NCBI GenBank assembly: GCA_945910005.1
Contig: OX246739.1
Location: 13,038,029-13,102,028 of the forward strand
Source of the DNA: Isoperla grammatica
Taxonomy: Eukaryota > Arthropoda > Insecta > Plecoptera > Perlodidae
DNA: 64,000 nt
Direction of reading: 5' to 3'
Made by a program: the position numbers and the translations under genes. Under the pieces are notes generated by a model. It made no database searches. It saw only the letters and a program-made list of their open reading frames with translations, and was not told where the DNA came from. The stretch's first letter is position 1, and each line of letters begins with the position of its first letter. Shown one piece after another: positions 11,426-25,425 of this stretch.

Positions 11426-12404
11426 TACATAAATATACACTATTAAATCTATTAAAAATTTCAATGACTGGATTCAAGCGTACACGCTCCAGTTCACACT
11501 GGTCTATGTCTGCATCCGCGTATAATATCGATGTCTACAACGACTTCTCTTTGCTTGTTAGCAGGCGGTCATTGGGGCAAAACAAGTGTTGCCGAACTAC
11601 AAAGTTGATAGCAAACTAAGATCATTCTAACAGATATTGCCTTGGCTTACATACAAATATATACATAATATTCTTTCTTATTGAGTATTATTATCTAATC
11701 AATAACATATTTTATACATTCAGATTTCAGACTTTGATTTTGACAAGTTTTGCTCTGCTATAATCATAGCATATGATTATGTTGATTATTTATGATTATA
11801 TGACTGGGTAATTTATTAAATATTTTTATGTGCGGTATTATGACTTCTCGCTTGTTTTCCCCATGGCAACCCACCAATCAGAAGCTTTGAAATCAGGTCA
11901 ACTGACACCCAAAATATTTTTAAAAAATATTTAAGACTCATAAACCCGCCATAAATCCAGCAATAAAGATTGATTTTTGTGCAACAGTCTTGCTTGCAGT
12001 CTTGCAGTCGTCTTGTTGTTACATATTTGACGTTAAAATTATTTTGATTACAATAATTATGTAGTCCTTTGGTTTTCAGACACACTTTTACTATACCTTG
12101 GATTGCGTTGGATCACACAAATCTGAAAATATATTTTGAAATAGACATTTCAATTTCAACAGGTGTTGTCAGTGTAACAGATGCAATCCCTGTGCTTGTT
12201 ATAACCGGGGTCTATATCTACACAATCACCAGCCGATTACCATCTTAGCTCACGGTCCTTCTCGCTTCACCGGGTCTGCGCGCGCAACAAATCACCACCA
12301 CCAACAATTACATATATTATGTACTTTAGGAATTGCAGTTGCTTTGTTTGTATGCGAACTTGGTGTAAGCTGTGATGTCTACCATGGATGTTGCTATACT
12401 TGTG
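11426..12404. other. AT-rich non-coding stretch
   Basis: A small repeat of TATGATTATG phrases occurs at about 11770-11805. A frame of 89 codons on the minus strand (11816-12085) shows no recognisable domain. Nothing else is supported. Confidence 0.5.
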
Positions 12405-12535
12405 CTGAAACTACCTTACAGATGCTTTGATCAAAGATGTCAAATGTCCTCAATTTCCAATACCCATCTCTGATTGGCTACCACTATAACTACTCGTCTA
12501 TGATGAACGCATCAATCAAGTTCTTTCGGGGCTAC
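12405..12535. mobile_element. Foldback MITE family FB, copy 3
   Basis: The left terminus CTTACAGATGCTTTGATCA (12415-12433) matches the left terminus of the copy at 40.9 kb (CTTACAGATGCGTTCGTCA). The right half has GATTGGCTA, then CTCGTCTATGATGAACGCATC, the inverted counterpart of the same arm. The central CAAATAC-type core is degraded. Confidence 0.6.
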
Positions 12536-13901
12536 TATTTAACTAAATTATGAAGAAACCGCGCAAAAACTTTTAAATTATATTTTGACATTATAAGCCT
12601 ATATCCACCGTTTTGCTTGTGACATTTTTTTTAGCACAATCTTTCCAAATGAATACAATTTGTTTGATGCTTTCCGGTAAGCGGTTAGTTTCAAAAACGT
12701 TGCTACACATGATTGTGTTTGTTTTAATTTAGTTATAGAAGAAATCAAAAATTATTTTATGTCGTTCACTTCATCGGATATCGGGCTCGAGGTACGTTTT
12801 CATCATATTTATAACTATGTACTTTTTAATTGTTAAGCTTCTGAAAATATTTTTTAGACTTTTTCCCAACACACCATTTATTACGTGTTTTCGTTTCGTT
12901 AACCTGTTTTTTTATTCCTTTCCTTCTTCTTTACTAAATTAATTTGTGTAACAAAATGACCATAATACATGTTCAATAAAGTATAATATTACATTTAAGT
13001 ATATTATTTGTATTTTTTGGTAATAACAACATCGAATTGAAATTGAATTGAGGTAAGCCAAACCCGAACATTACCGAAGTCAAATACGCGAGGATTGAGG
13101 AAGAGAGGAATGCGTGTGTATGTCTGTAGGCGACTCATTCGCGATGCGACTAACGCTAACGGGACAACACGACTATAATCGTTCCGTATTAGTGGACGAG
13201 ATTTGGAGCTTTGGCCCCGCCAACTGCCAGTGTGCCCTAGTTACGACCAAGAACCACCCCATTCCATCCCATCCCACCCACAGACCAAGTCCTTTGACGG
13301 ACCGCATTGTGTTATTGCGCGATGGAGCCACATCCAAACCGCGCCATCAGTCCTCCAAAGTCAAGGTCACTTTTAATTAAACTGTTTTTCTCTACTACAA
13401 CCTGACATTAACTACCAATTTGGAGGTTCCGTTTAGTTCGGAAAGAATGTGGGCCGAAGTCATAGATAACATGATAACTATCGTGGCCGTCACTAGCAAT
13501 GTCCCCTAGCAGTTAGCTTACCGCCCGCGCGGCCAAGGTATGATCGCCCTCGCAAAACATTGGCCCCATATGGAAATTTGTGGCACAACTTTTTTGCAGG
13601 ATTTGGATGAATACGTGTGTTTCCACAACGCAAGGACACATGGTTGATATGCAAAGATTTGAAGATATGTACACATATTTGGAGATATGTGAAAATAGCA
13701 TTTTTTTAGAAAGTTAGTGTGATGGCTATTTTGAACAAAATATCATTTGACCAAAACAGCCTTTAAGTTGATACTTTTTGCTGTCACTATAGAACTGTTA
13801 TTTAATATATTTTACCTGAATCAGTAAAAATAGTTCACAAAAAGGGATACTCAACGTCTCGTTACATATTATGTACCTGAAAAACATTATAACATAATAT
13901 A
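12536..13901. other. Non-coding stretch with one weak frame
   Basis: An 88-codon frame at 13114-13380 covers a G+C-richer patch (13085-13375) in an otherwise AT-rich stretch. It includes a small CCCATTCCATCCCATCCCACCC direct-repeat tract (about 13257-13280). There is no recognisable domain. Nothing else is supported. Confidence 0.45.
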
Positions 13902-14018
13902 TACTAGGAAAACGCTCTGTTTGACGCGTTGATAAGCGAGCGCGTCCATATCTACGAACTTTCTGGCGCAAAGATCTCCTAGCTAATGAAAACAACAATT
14001 CAAAAATTCGCATTGCAT
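13902..14018 (-). repeat. Second copy of the repeat nested in the hAT element
   Basis: The reverse complement of this stretch matches about 8185-8305 with scattered differences, and both copies end at the same CCTAGT. No hAT termini accompany this copy. The nested repeat is therefore dispersed on its own and is not just part of the hAT element. Confidence 0.85.
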
Positions 14019-14477
14019 AAATATAAATATGTTGTTCCAACTACTTTCTAAAGCAGCAGTAATAACGTCGACTGACAAATATTACAGAATGTTCATATTA
14101 ATTCACATTAAGTTCCAAGTGAACCCGTTCAATGGTCTGGTCTATTTCAGTCCCGTGCATTGAATTATTAAAGTGATGCACTGCACACTACACCTATCGT
14201 GCGCTATTGCTCTAAATAGCTCGTCGGTACGTCAATGTCCATTGATGACGGAGATACGGACACTGACAGGCATGGTCATAAAATAAGTACTATCGATATT
14301 TGGTCGCAGACTAACACACATTCCGCTCTACATACGATTATATTACATGAGAGGTGCCCACCGAGCAATTTCATATAAGTACATACATTATTTATGTCTC
14401 CGAAACACAAATAGTAATATTTATATAAATTATTAATTTAATTATACTATATAAAATGTACATAAATAGTTATTTGT

Positions 14478-14643
14478 GTAGTTCGATAATCTAGTGGATT
14501 TATTCCTGCTTGCATTGCACAAGGCGCAGGGTTCGATTCCCGGTTCGCGCTGTTTTTTTTTTATATTTGGAAATTGACTTAAATCTATCTATATCATACA
14601 CGTGACTTTGGAGCCGTCATAGCAACGAAGTGCATAATAAAGG
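14478..14643 (+). mobile_element. tRNA-derived SINE, family A, copy 1
   Basis: A box-like ATAATCTAGTGGATT (14487 on) and a good B box (GGTTCGATTCC, 14530-14540) are followed by a T-run and a 3' domain GTGACTTTGGAGCCGTCAT...GTGCATAATAAA. The same head phrase (TTTATTCCTGCT) and the same 3' domain occur at 54.7 kb. This is a pseudo-tRNA head and not a tRNA gene: no complete acceptor stem closes around it. Confidence 0.8.
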
Positions 14644-14821
14644 GTATAATGTCTCCCAATGAGAATCAGTTCTTGTAACCGATGAGTGGATAAAAATGTA
14701 TTTTTTAAATAATAATATATTTTCATGAATCCTGCCCTGAGACATCAAGGTCAAGGTATGGAGTGTAAGGGTAGATACAAGTGAATGACTAAGGAATCCG
14801 GACTCAAACAATCTAGCATTT

Positions 14822-14938
14822 GCCTTTGACTGAAAACCCCCTGGGAATCATCCCTTCAGTCAGGATTGCCGGGGGCCGGTACCGAAACGGCGACCTCCCG
14901 AATGTGAGTCTCGTGTTACCACTGATCCACTGCTGTAG
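14822..14938 (-). mobile_element. tRNA-derived SINE, family C, copy 1
   Basis: On the minus strand, CAGTGGATCAGTGGTAAC (A box) is followed at normal tRNA spacing by CCGTTTCGGTACCGG (B box). After that comes a body containing GGATGATTCCCAGG and TTTTCAGTCAAAGG. A diverged copy lies at 20.8 kb. Confidence 0.65.
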
Positions 14939-15357
14939 GTTCACTGTCCTCAACACTAACCTTTAACAATGACACTAAATTAGCCAACAAGATACCATTA
15001 TAGTGCATAGTAGGCCTACCAACCGTGTAGATAAACTTTGTGTGGGTTTTATCTATTTTCTAAACTGAGGAAAATTGCGAAAATTTTGAGAATAAAAACG
15101 TTCGTTAGTAATTGAAGTAGGCAAAGGGTGAACTGGAGACCTTGTCAGAATCCTACGTACTTTTGTCGTGCAATAAATATATAATACATACGTTAACCTA
15201 GATATAAAAGTATTATAGTAGTAGTACCGCACATATTTATTTACTGAAATGAAAGGGATAAAACAAAACAAGTATTTTGGTTAATTTAAATATTTATTTA
15301 TAATATTAATTTATTTATTTTATTTATATTATGCAGTAGTTTTAATAAATAGTCCTA

Positions 15358-15490
15358 TCCGTCCAGAGAACGTGCGCGACTGTCGGGTCAAAGCGACGCC
15401 GCCGCCGCGGTGATGCGGGTGAGACGGCCGAGGCGGAGGCGTCGCGACGCATGCACACATGAACACGCGTGCTTGCATGTGTGTTCCGTA
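15358..15490. promoter_or_regulatory. Small CpG-rich block
   Basis: In AT-rich surroundings this block is dense in CpG (GCGACGCCGCCGCCGCGG, GGCGGAGGCGTCGCGACG). It ends in a short hairpin formed by CACACATG and CATGTGTG. Open frames cover it on both strands (15342-15542 minus, 15410-15595 plus), so coding evidence is ambiguous. It could be a small promoter CpG island or part of a GC-rich repeat. A GTGAGA sequence at 15418 might be a donor site but has poor upstream context. Confidence 0.3.
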
Positions 15491-18400
15491 CCGAGTCAAA
15501 CTCCTCTACATAGAATATTAATGCACGATACCACCGACCCACGCATGTACTTTGTATGCACGTTTAAACCACAAGGATATCGTTTAGAAAAATAATGTCG
15601 ACTTTTAATTTACTTTTCTGTTCCCTAGAACGTACGTGAAAAAGTGGAGCGATCGCCTCGATAAAGACTAATTTACCGGCATAATTCAGATTGAGATTGT
15701 AGTCTGCTTCCTTACCGATAATGAACCTAATGTACTGAAATAAGTATCGAATGTAAAACGGCCTACCCTACCCAACGCTTTACAAAGTTTCTTACTTACT
15801 CCTTAGTTAAGAATGTTATCCAATTAAAGAAATTCTGGTTGAGTCAGAACTTCATGTCTCCGCTAATGGCATAATATGCAACACGGCTATCTTAATGGTT
15901 TGTTTTGTACATTTTGAATTCTTCAGAATGAAACCCACTCATTTTTTTTTTTTTGCTATTCGACTTTAGCCCAGTCGTAACCTCACCCCGCCTGTTATTG
16001 CCGGGTAGGCCCGCGATTGTCACCACACAATTTACGATCCACCTAACTGTTTTATCTTGTGACGAAATAAAAACCTGCTAAAGTAGAAGCAGTTAAACAG
16101 ATCCTTTGTGCGACATCAGGTATGTTTATGTGTAAATCCAGAAGGTGAAAGGAGGTAGAAAGTTTAAGAAAGAATGAATTATATTTTGATTCAAATTGAT
16201 AATCATATGTGGTAATCAAGTATATCTAGGCTCTGGGCTATTTGAACGACAACCGATGGTGGGCCCACGTTAAGAGTAACTTAGGTATACTCGGTTGAGA
16301 GATATGTGCATGTCACAGTGTAATATATTCAAGGTTTACGTGGACACCACCTACATAATGCGACCAAAGTTATGCTATCTATCTGCATATGATACCTTGT
16401 GGTCTACGCCCATAAAATAATAAAATATAGCGGCAAAGAGCTTAAATAGACTTTAATAATGTCGTTTCCACCTGAGCCCTCTACCACCCACACACATACT
16501 CGGACTTATTAATCAACCTTCTTTCATGCTCATTTAGTTTTTGTTTTTCGAGTGGTTTATTGTTTTATAGTCAACATTACATTGAAGTTCATGTACAAGA
16601 TGTTCCAAAATTAAATTAAAAATATTCCAAGGGTCAAAAATTGATATTGAATATATGCGATAATTTGCTACTTATTTACAACGTTTTTTGACACCATCTA
16701 TCATACGAATTATTTTGTACCATTATTACACTTTTATCATAGTTTGTATTATTATGTAGTGTATGCCTATGTATTGTTTTTATTTGGACATTCTTGAAAC
16801 GCTAGAACACCAACGTATTATATATTTCAGCACACATAGATTGAAGAAACATATTTCGTTAAGAAATTAATGTCGATGAATATGTAACATCATAAACAAA
16901 AATTCTGTTCAGACAACCCGTTTGGATTGAAGACTTGATAACGAAGCCGTCCTCTTGAAAAACAATACAAATACGGTTTCTAAGTTTTACAAGTGCGCTC
17001 ATTGCTCAATGCTTTCACCAACACCAACGTGCTTCGCTCGCAGCTGCTACTCACTCGAATACAATCAAAACTTCCAACAATGCAAGTTTTAAACGATACC
17101 GCTATTACAGTTAAAGGACAACTACACATATCTATGATAGATAATCCGATTAATTGTTAATCTATTCTTTCTCTCTTGTGATGGAAATCAAAACGACCAC
17201 GCCTGATTATTTGTTCGCTACTTTGAGATCTTATCAGATTCGCACCATTGTTTCCGACACACGTTAGTGTCTAGTAGTCGCAATACTACCCCCTCCCCCT
17301 CCCCCCCCCCCCTTCTAAACACCTACTTCCGTGCAAGTATAGAAGAGATAATACACACGCTGTAAGAATTATGGTGATGTGATTGTAGATAGTCACACCG
17401 ACTATATTTATTTGTCTACGCATTTATGTGGTTCAAGTCTTTCGGTACGGCGTGCTTTAAATTTTGAATGGTAACATCCAAATGTCTACTCGCCTAAACT
17501 TTGGATTATTAACAGCACTAAAACGTCTATCAGCAAATATCCACCGTCCCGAATAAACAGATGGCGTTCATATAGTTATAGATGCTTGACTAGTAAAATC
17601 CTGGATTATATGATGTATGTATTCTAACCTTGGTCCGACTTTACTATTGCTCCATTGCACTTATAATATAAGAAATTGAACGTCCATGCTGTCCTTAGTT
17701 AAGCATTAACGACTAAGGACTAAGGATATCAATAATATAATTGTTTATTACGAACACATCCTTAACGCCGGTTTCGGACGGTATATTGTATCACTAAAAT
17801 AATAACAATTAAATTAATTAATTATTATTAGTTCAAATAAAAATACAGATATTAACAATGGCAATAACATACATTCATGACATATTACACTGTAATAAAA
17901 ATAAAGGTTCTAACTTAATTCCAGATTTGTGAGCAGGAGCTGGTATGTTCGAACTAGGACTCAAATTAGTCAAACCGAAATCCTCTAGCTCTAATTTATT
18001 TCAGATCTCATTCTAGATTTACTTCACAAATAATCATAATTATATATATTAGTTATTTCAACCTATTCATTCAAAATTCAGCTTTTGTATCCCACACAAA
18101 TTGCATTAGTCCTAAAATTGCAGCTGTATTCTTTTCGCCTATTTGATGTCGTCGATGCGTCGCTAATTCTGTGCGGTGGTAAAGGTGCTGGGTGGGTCGG
18201 AGGTACGCAGGGCACGAAATGCGTTTCGCTCCGCAACCTGGGAGGCTCAGAATCCCTCCTCCTCAGTCCTCCCACTCGCAAGCAACTTCCTTGCCTTGTC
18301 TTTGTACAGAAAACAAACAGATACATTGAGTTAATCGTGCGTATTCAGATGTAATATGCGTCCATGTGATAACGCCTCAATGCAGAAACACTGTTCAATA

Positions 18401-20759
18401 CTGACTAATGGAGACAAACGCTCTCCGTTATTTATTTTATAAATCAATATATGAATGTTATACCATGCATAGTTCTCGAAGTTAAATCAGTTCTAAATAT
18501 TTGGGGACACACTGAAATTATAAACAACTTATTTCTTACGGTTTGCTTCATTTTCTCTCCAAAAGTACTTACAAACCATCCTCATTGAATAAATATTACA
18601 TTTTAATTACAAATGACATGAATTGTTATAAAATCAAAATCGTTTTTCGAATGTGTATCTCTATGTATATATATATGAGTATATATTTGTATTCAGAATA
18701 GTTTCAAATACAGCGAATAGCCAATATAATTATTAAAACATATGAAATTATACAATATTAAAACAATAAATGAATACATAACACAACAATGTATTATACA
18801 GTGACTGCAAAGCTATTATGATGCATTTTAAAAACTCATTACACGGAGAAAATAGATAATACGTCAACCTAAAGGATGTTGAAAGATAAGTTGTTGAAGG
18901 TGAATAGAAGAAGTAAGATACAGTTCACTTTATAACAGATTTCTCAGAACTTATTTGTGGTGTGATTTTAGATGTTCATATCTAGTTATGTATTTTCATT
19001 CTAGTGACTGTTAAGTGTGTTTAAATATTTGGATTTACAATCCATGGGAATATAGTTTGAGAGTCTATCTTTTCGTTTTGAGTAGAGACACATGTTCTTG
19101 GGCAAGATGGATCCATCAGTGGGAAGTGATTACTTCCCACGTTTAACAAATTGAGTACAGACATTAAGCCGATTGTTCGTATAATAGATATGTAAAACAT
19201 CGACAGGTACGTTATTGTGTTTACAGACATCAAGCCCACACATGACCGCTAATCTGATGTCTGTCTGCAACAATACTAGTGTGAACTACGTACCAACATG
19301 TTGACAGCGTCTATAACCATGCATAACATAGTTTACTGTCGAACTATACACAAACCACAGCCCAATCCACCTCAAGAAACATAAACATGGCATTTCCGGT
19401 TCAACCCACATAAGGTTATATTAATTATTAATTGTTTATAGGTCGCATTTAAAAATTGATTGTATTCTAATAAAAATGGGTAGACTTCTAAAATGATAGA
19501 AAACTATATTTGTTTTTTCTTACTATCATAAATTTGTGTAGCATGTGGATAATAACTGAGAAACTAGACAGTCACTAATGCTATCACTATCACTATTATT
19601 GTAAGCATGCACTTTTTCAGGCTATCTAGTGACGTATTTGAACCATCTGCGTATAAACCACTTTCTATTTGTCAATCGCAAAACATAATATGTAATTCGG
19701 TACCCGCGGACCACATTACTCAAATACTAAACATATACCAGCTAATAGACAAAATAGAAACTTAACATTTTATGAACAAACATGGTCATGGATATAATGA
19801 CACGTTTCTGTGTAGATTTCACTTATGAAATAGGGGGCAGTGAAGCATTATAATCGTTTAAACTTCAAACCGCCTCTCGTAACTGTATAATTTAAGTTGC
19901 AGCCCAGGAATTAATTTGCTTGTTCGTGTATGACATCACGGGGTATCAGGTTTGGGTGGGCTCTGTCATTACACGGAAATCTCTGCCATTTAATCAACTA
20001 AAATAACTTGTTGATACAAGAAATGTATATCAAGATAAAACGTGCTTGGTTGTGGGAGCTAAAGCAAATATGACTTTATCCTCGCCCGAAACCAGCGTTT
20101 AAATATTTCAAGGAGATTCGTAAGAGATAAAATAGAAATGTAAGTTTTTTTGACGTCGGAGTGGCAATACGGAGGATTGTTGTTTCAAGATTATCTTGTT
20201 GGTAGCAGGCTGGTAAATGACCGCCAAATAGGCGTACGAGCTGAGCGGTGCAAGGAATAGTCTCGAGGCGTTGAACGGTTAGCTGAAGATAAAGAAGTAA
20301 GTAGCAATTTGGGTGATGGTCTGCATTGTGCAAGACTTATGATGATGAAGATGATAAATTCAGTATGCATATTAATTTGTGTGTAGGATATGTGCTGTAG
20401 GGTAGTACATTTTAAACATGCAACGCGCTTAGACAATTTCTCTTTTTACTGATCCGTAAGTGGGTATAGCTTCGTTGTTAGCTCTTAAATAGGAATGGTT
20501 TGATTAAACTAAAGGGCAACCAACATTTAACATGTATATCCATGACGGTATTTTGTATTGACTCTCAAAATCCCCAACCAATTCCAGCCAAGAAGAGGGC
20601 GTCTTTTACCCAAACGTAGTCTTCGACTGAATGGTTTCGCCCTGGGATAGAGTCCTGCTCAGGGACAACTTGTTCCAGGTGGTTACTAAGTAAATGGTTA
20701 TCAAAGTTGGGAGAGAAGTCTAGCTCTAAGGGCTATTTTATAGGAGTATTTCCTAGATT
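15491..20759. other. Long non-coding stretch
   Basis: About 5.3 kb with no convincing gene. It contains a C12 run (17301-17312), a GC-richer patch at 18150-18300 that is open in both directions and so uninformative, a perfect 9-bp-stem hairpin (19119-19140) and a 10-bp inverted pair ACAGACATCA/TGATGTCTGT (about 19222-19262). The remainder is AT-rich with no shared repeat recognised. Confidence 0.5.
19119..19140. other. Perfect short hairpin
   Basis: GTGGGAAGT, a 4-base loop GATT, and ACTTCCCAC form a perfect 9-bp stem. It is not followed by a T-run and has no histone-type consensus. No function is assigned. Confidence 0.5.
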
Positions 20760-20890
20760 CACCTCGTAACTGAGAAAAACCTTAGAATCATTCAATTTGG
20801 ATTTTCGGTGGCCGGTATCGAACTGGCGTATCAGTACGATTCTGACTTCAATGTAAGCCGTACCTTCGATGAGCTTAAACCAACAAGGCC
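20760..20890 (-). mobile_element. tRNA-derived SINE, family C, copy 2
   Basis: On the minus strand, an A-box-like AAGCTCATCGAAGGTAC and a B box GCCAGTTCGATACCGGC (20811-20827) precede a body with GAATGATTCTAAGG and TTTTTCTCAGTTACGAGG. That body lines up with the body of the copy at 14.8 kb. The divergence indicates an old insertion. Confidence 0.6.
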
Positions 20891-23800
20891 TATCTAACAG
20901 TGTTAAGACAAGAAATATAAAAGTGTGTATTTAATATTTATTTATGTATGTACACATGTTCAAGAAGTGTCCGACGATTACCGTCTGGTGGTAGAATGTG
21001 TCTAAAATACATATTCTTCCTATGTGTTGTCGTTTCAAAAATAGAGAGACATCACAAACCGCGTATTTAACATAATACGAGCTATAACATCATCACTGCC
21101 AGTAACAATTTCGACAAACAAATGAGACACGAACAATATTTTGCAAAGCAGCTGTCAGGCTTCAGTCTGTCACAATTATCTTCCGTTTTTTAGACGACTG
21201 TCTGACCATGTCTGACGAAGACATCAAGTCTGACAATAATATTTCAAGAAGCACTTGGAATTGGAACGGACCCATAATACAATATCATTCTGGTGTGGGT
21301 AAGCAAGAATGACATAATACAGTAGAAAGATTTCGTTCCTAAATATATTGTGAGCTCTATAGCAATATATTTGGGATATTTCGTTACAACATTCCCAAAA
21401 CTGTGAGTCTTGTCCTGGTTCAAATGCAAAATGTCCAGGGTTTGATTTGAGGTTCAGGTTTGGGGTTTTTGAACCTCAGAAATTGACTTTAATTTATCTA
21501 TATGGTACAGCGGTGTAATATGTGTATGTGTTTTCATGTGGTGAATTTGAAAACGTCTTTATATGACCAAAGCAAGAAAATACGTGAATGTCGTTAGTTT
21601 TAAAAATAAAAACATAACCACTGATATCCATTTTTGTAAGTGTCCTTTAATTAATTAAGCTCAATAATATAATTGTACATAGAATATAAATAAAGAGTAT
21701 GAATCCGATATACAAAGGTGACAACCTCATGTATAAGCGTTTGTGTATGGTTTTGTTCGTGTTGCGGGATTTAGGAAACTGTGATATTACGGATATGAAA
21801 TGGTTTTGAAAGAAACATAATTTCGAGTTTTCAAAATCTTCTACGACATCATGGAATTGTGTATTTTTTTCTTTTATTTTTACAATCAAGCTGAGAGAAA
21901 ATCTTGAAAACAAAAGTATTAGTAACCAGACATTCTTGGGCTGAAAGAGAGCACGTAAAATAAACAAGGAAACGGGAGATGATGGCTTGAAATACACGAA
22001 AACAGGCATGACTTAGTGCCAACGGTTCTTGCACAATTATCAAAGAGCTTAGTCGATGTGACATGCTCTAATCTCCCTGTAGAAGTGACAACAACGAGCC
22101 GGCTTTATTTTGACTTGTTGCTTCGGGGTTCTAGCGGACAAGCGTTCCATTTTAAATAAGCGGCCTGGATGAATTTATTTTGAACTCAGATCACAACTTG
22201 TACACGATCGTTTCAAGGAGCCAAGTGATCCATTTTCTTTTTGTTTTCCGTAAAATAAAATACCATCATTTTGCTGAAGTAAAAAATATTTTAAGATTCA
22301 CAGAATCGATTTCAACAACAATAATGTAATACTTCATCTATATAGGGATAGCTTTAGCACGGATGATTCCTGGGAAAAGGTGACATGTTCTCAACATTCA
22401 TATACACCCCCTGTCCCTACCCCAACTTCTCACATTATAAATTATAATTTGTGCGTCCTTCTCTTTCTGAACCATTGAAATCGCATCGGTCACAGGTCTC
22501 TTCGCTTCAGCTCTTTCCTAACCCTCTCTCAAACTGTGATGCAGCCTCACTGGTGAAGCGGTTGACACATGAGACACCAACTGATTTTAGTTTTCTGTTA
22601 CTTAATTTCGTTCGTTCGTAGTTTCGTTTTTTATCTCGGAGAGTTTTGTTTGAAGTTGCCATTTTTGGTTTGCATATTACAGCGCATCATGGCCTACAAT
22701 ACACACACTTGTCGTTGGCGGTGTCTTTTTGCTTTCGTGGATGTTATATTACATGTGTTTTGATTTGATCGTTATGTTGAGATGTCAGTAAATTTTGTAA
22801 GATTGTAGAAGTAAGGTTTGAGTTCAAACGTTTAGAAAGGCCGCGAGTGTATAACTCCAACATATATTGTAGCCATTACAGATCCTTTGTTCTAATTTAT
22901 TATTGAAATTTATAACACCGAAGATGTTACAATAAAGAGCTGAGAGAGGAGACAGATTAAGTCACAGTTTGGCCAGAATTCACCAAATTACATTGTAGGT
23001 TAAGCTCCATTGCAACAGTGTAAGCGAATAAACTGATGGAGTCATTTTGTTATTGTCTTGTTGCCATAGCATCACTGTCCCACTTTCTAGTCGCATCTTG
23101 TTTGTTTCACGTCCAACAGTCCCATAAAACACTTCTGCGCCGAGAATTTAGTATTCTTGTGGATATGACAACTGAGACAGTAGGTATATCTTTACTGCGA
23201 TCTTTGCAGGTAATAACAGTAAAGTGCGCCAGAGACCTCCCTCGTTGAAGGTCTTTGGATCTCGACATTAGTGTCCTCCATGTCTTCATCAGACATAGTC
23301 AAGGACGACTGATAAACAAGAATTCTGAGGTGACGGAGTTCACCGTTTCATATTCATCAAAACGTATCATTCACATTTTGATCTTGAGAGTAAAATTTTG
23401 TTAAATTTCTTTAAAATGTGCATAATATAGTTACATTGCACACTACTATACAAGGGGATATGGCAATAACAACAATCAAATAAGAATTATTTTATCCTTG
23501 TCTCAAACCACTCATTGCGAGTATACTATACAAAGCAGAGTTTTCCTCCTAAAAAAAAACAGATAATTTTTATATTTCAGTGTTCATTGTTGGATGATTA
23601 GGCTGTAAATTATGATTGTATTTATTTTAAGAACATTTTCTAATTACTCTTCTATTGTTATATATGTATATTTTTACAAATACTATTTAGTTATTTTTAG
23701 TATCAGTTGGCAGTTACTGAATTGATGTGTGTTTTTACTCCTTTGTTAGACAGTTCTATTACTGAATAAGGTTTGCAAAAACGAATACAAATGCAAATAC

Positions 23801-25410
23801 AGCACTATACTAATACTAATAGGTACTTATGTAAATGGAGTGTATATTTCTATTTACCGTTTGACTCCACCTTCCCTGTTCCATCCCAATTTGGAGTTTC
23901 CATCTCAGACAGAGTTGCGATTCTTGTTGCCCAATTCATTATTTACCCCCTGGTTTATTTGTCAATCTTACAATTCTTCCTTACATCTTTATTTGAAGTT
24001 TTTTCTCGTACAACTCCCTTGCAACAGCCTCTATGCTAAATGGCGCGTGCCAAATCGACGGGCATTTCTTGTGACGCATACGAGCATTCATTGCCCCACC
24101 CCCTCCCTCTCTCACCCTAGCCTCCTTTTTAACGTACGTCTTTCCACAGTGTGTTACACAACACTTTGATTACCGCTCCAGAATCATTCTTGCCAACTCC
24201 AACTCCACTTATCGGATTGAACACTATGAGAATATTGCAACCGACTCAGTTATCGATAAAAACAAATGTAGAGAAAATGCTACACACCAATTTCTCCCGC
24301 AAGTAAGTTATGGTTCTGATTGGAGATCAGAACGTTGCTTAGGCAGAACTTAGAGCAAAAATACATATTTTTAAATGATAATTGACAAAACGCTGTGCTA
24401 AAGCGGATGATACACGGGGAAGTAGGAAAAGTAGAAAGTGAAAAGTGAAGAATATAAGTTGCTTTTCTGAAGTAGAGTTAGGGTGTAGTTTATGGGACTT
24501 ACTGTTTTGATGCCACACTGGGATTGGGAAATGAGAAGAGACAAAATTGGAAAGCTCTCCCCAAAATCGAACATTGCTCGACAAGGAAAGAGTTGAAAGT
24601 AAAACGACCTTAAAGAGTTATTGACTAGTTGGTGATTGGTTAGTAGACGGCGCTATTGAGTATAAATTTAAAAATAGTCGAAGCTGCCATATTACAAATC
24701 TCAATGGTCTTTGTATATTAAGCTGTGGTATTACATAGGTGTCCGTGAGAAATCAGCTGGTTAATAATTATTGGCGAAAAAAAACTCTCCATTGTGGCTT
24801 TTTCGAAAAGTTTACTTTTTTTCACTTTTTACTTAAAAATTTTAAATAAAAAATTGTTCAGGTTGATGATAATATCGTCAACCAGTGAACTCATTGAAAA
24901 ATTGGTGGTGGCTTTTTAAAAGCAGCATTAGAACTTGATACTAGTTTACCGAGCACCCTATAGTTCCATCTTTTTTGTGTATGTGTCTGTATACAAATAC
25001 ACGAGTTATACAAGAGCAAGAATTGCTTGAGTGATCCTTGTTAGGCTGTTGTGTCTACAACACAGCGGTTAGCGTTGCGGGGGTGAGCACACTTCTTTTC
25101 ACAGCGTGAGTAGGCTCGGCACGGCACGCGCCCCCAGCTCACATCTGCTCGGGAACCTCAAGCACGCACGCACGCGCACCTGGGAGGTGTCCCCACACCT
25201 AGTGTGACACTGTTGCACAACCGTTGCCAGGGGGGAAACTCGAGACGTTGGTTGGTCATTCTGTGGACCATTTCGCATTATATACCTGATATCAATTCCA
25301 GCAGGTTTTTAAATTAAAAAAATGAACGAAAAAAGTCGCTCGTGATTTGGGAATGTTGTTGAACTGACATTATATGAAAACATCAAAATTACTTTTGTGT
25401 GTGTGTTTGA

Positions 25411-25425
25411 GGGGGGGGGGGGGGG
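25411..25425 (+). repeat. G15 homopolymer
   Basis: Preceded by a short GT run and followed by CCCCTAGGGGG, a further G-rich/C-rich phrase. It could form a G-quadruplex or intramolecular hairpin. Confidence 0.9.

Noticed and set aside
14478..14545. A tRNA gene
   Set aside because: Good A and B boxes but no complete cloverleaf, and the unit recurs with a SINE tail at 54.7 kb.
21647..22009. 120-codon minus-strand frame
   Set aside because: Low-complexity hydrophobic composition from AT-rich DNA; overlaps another frame; no domain.
23773..24169. Two overlapping plus-strand frames of 88 and 109 codons
   Set aside because: They overlap in different registers and include pyrimidine-rich filler; no domain.
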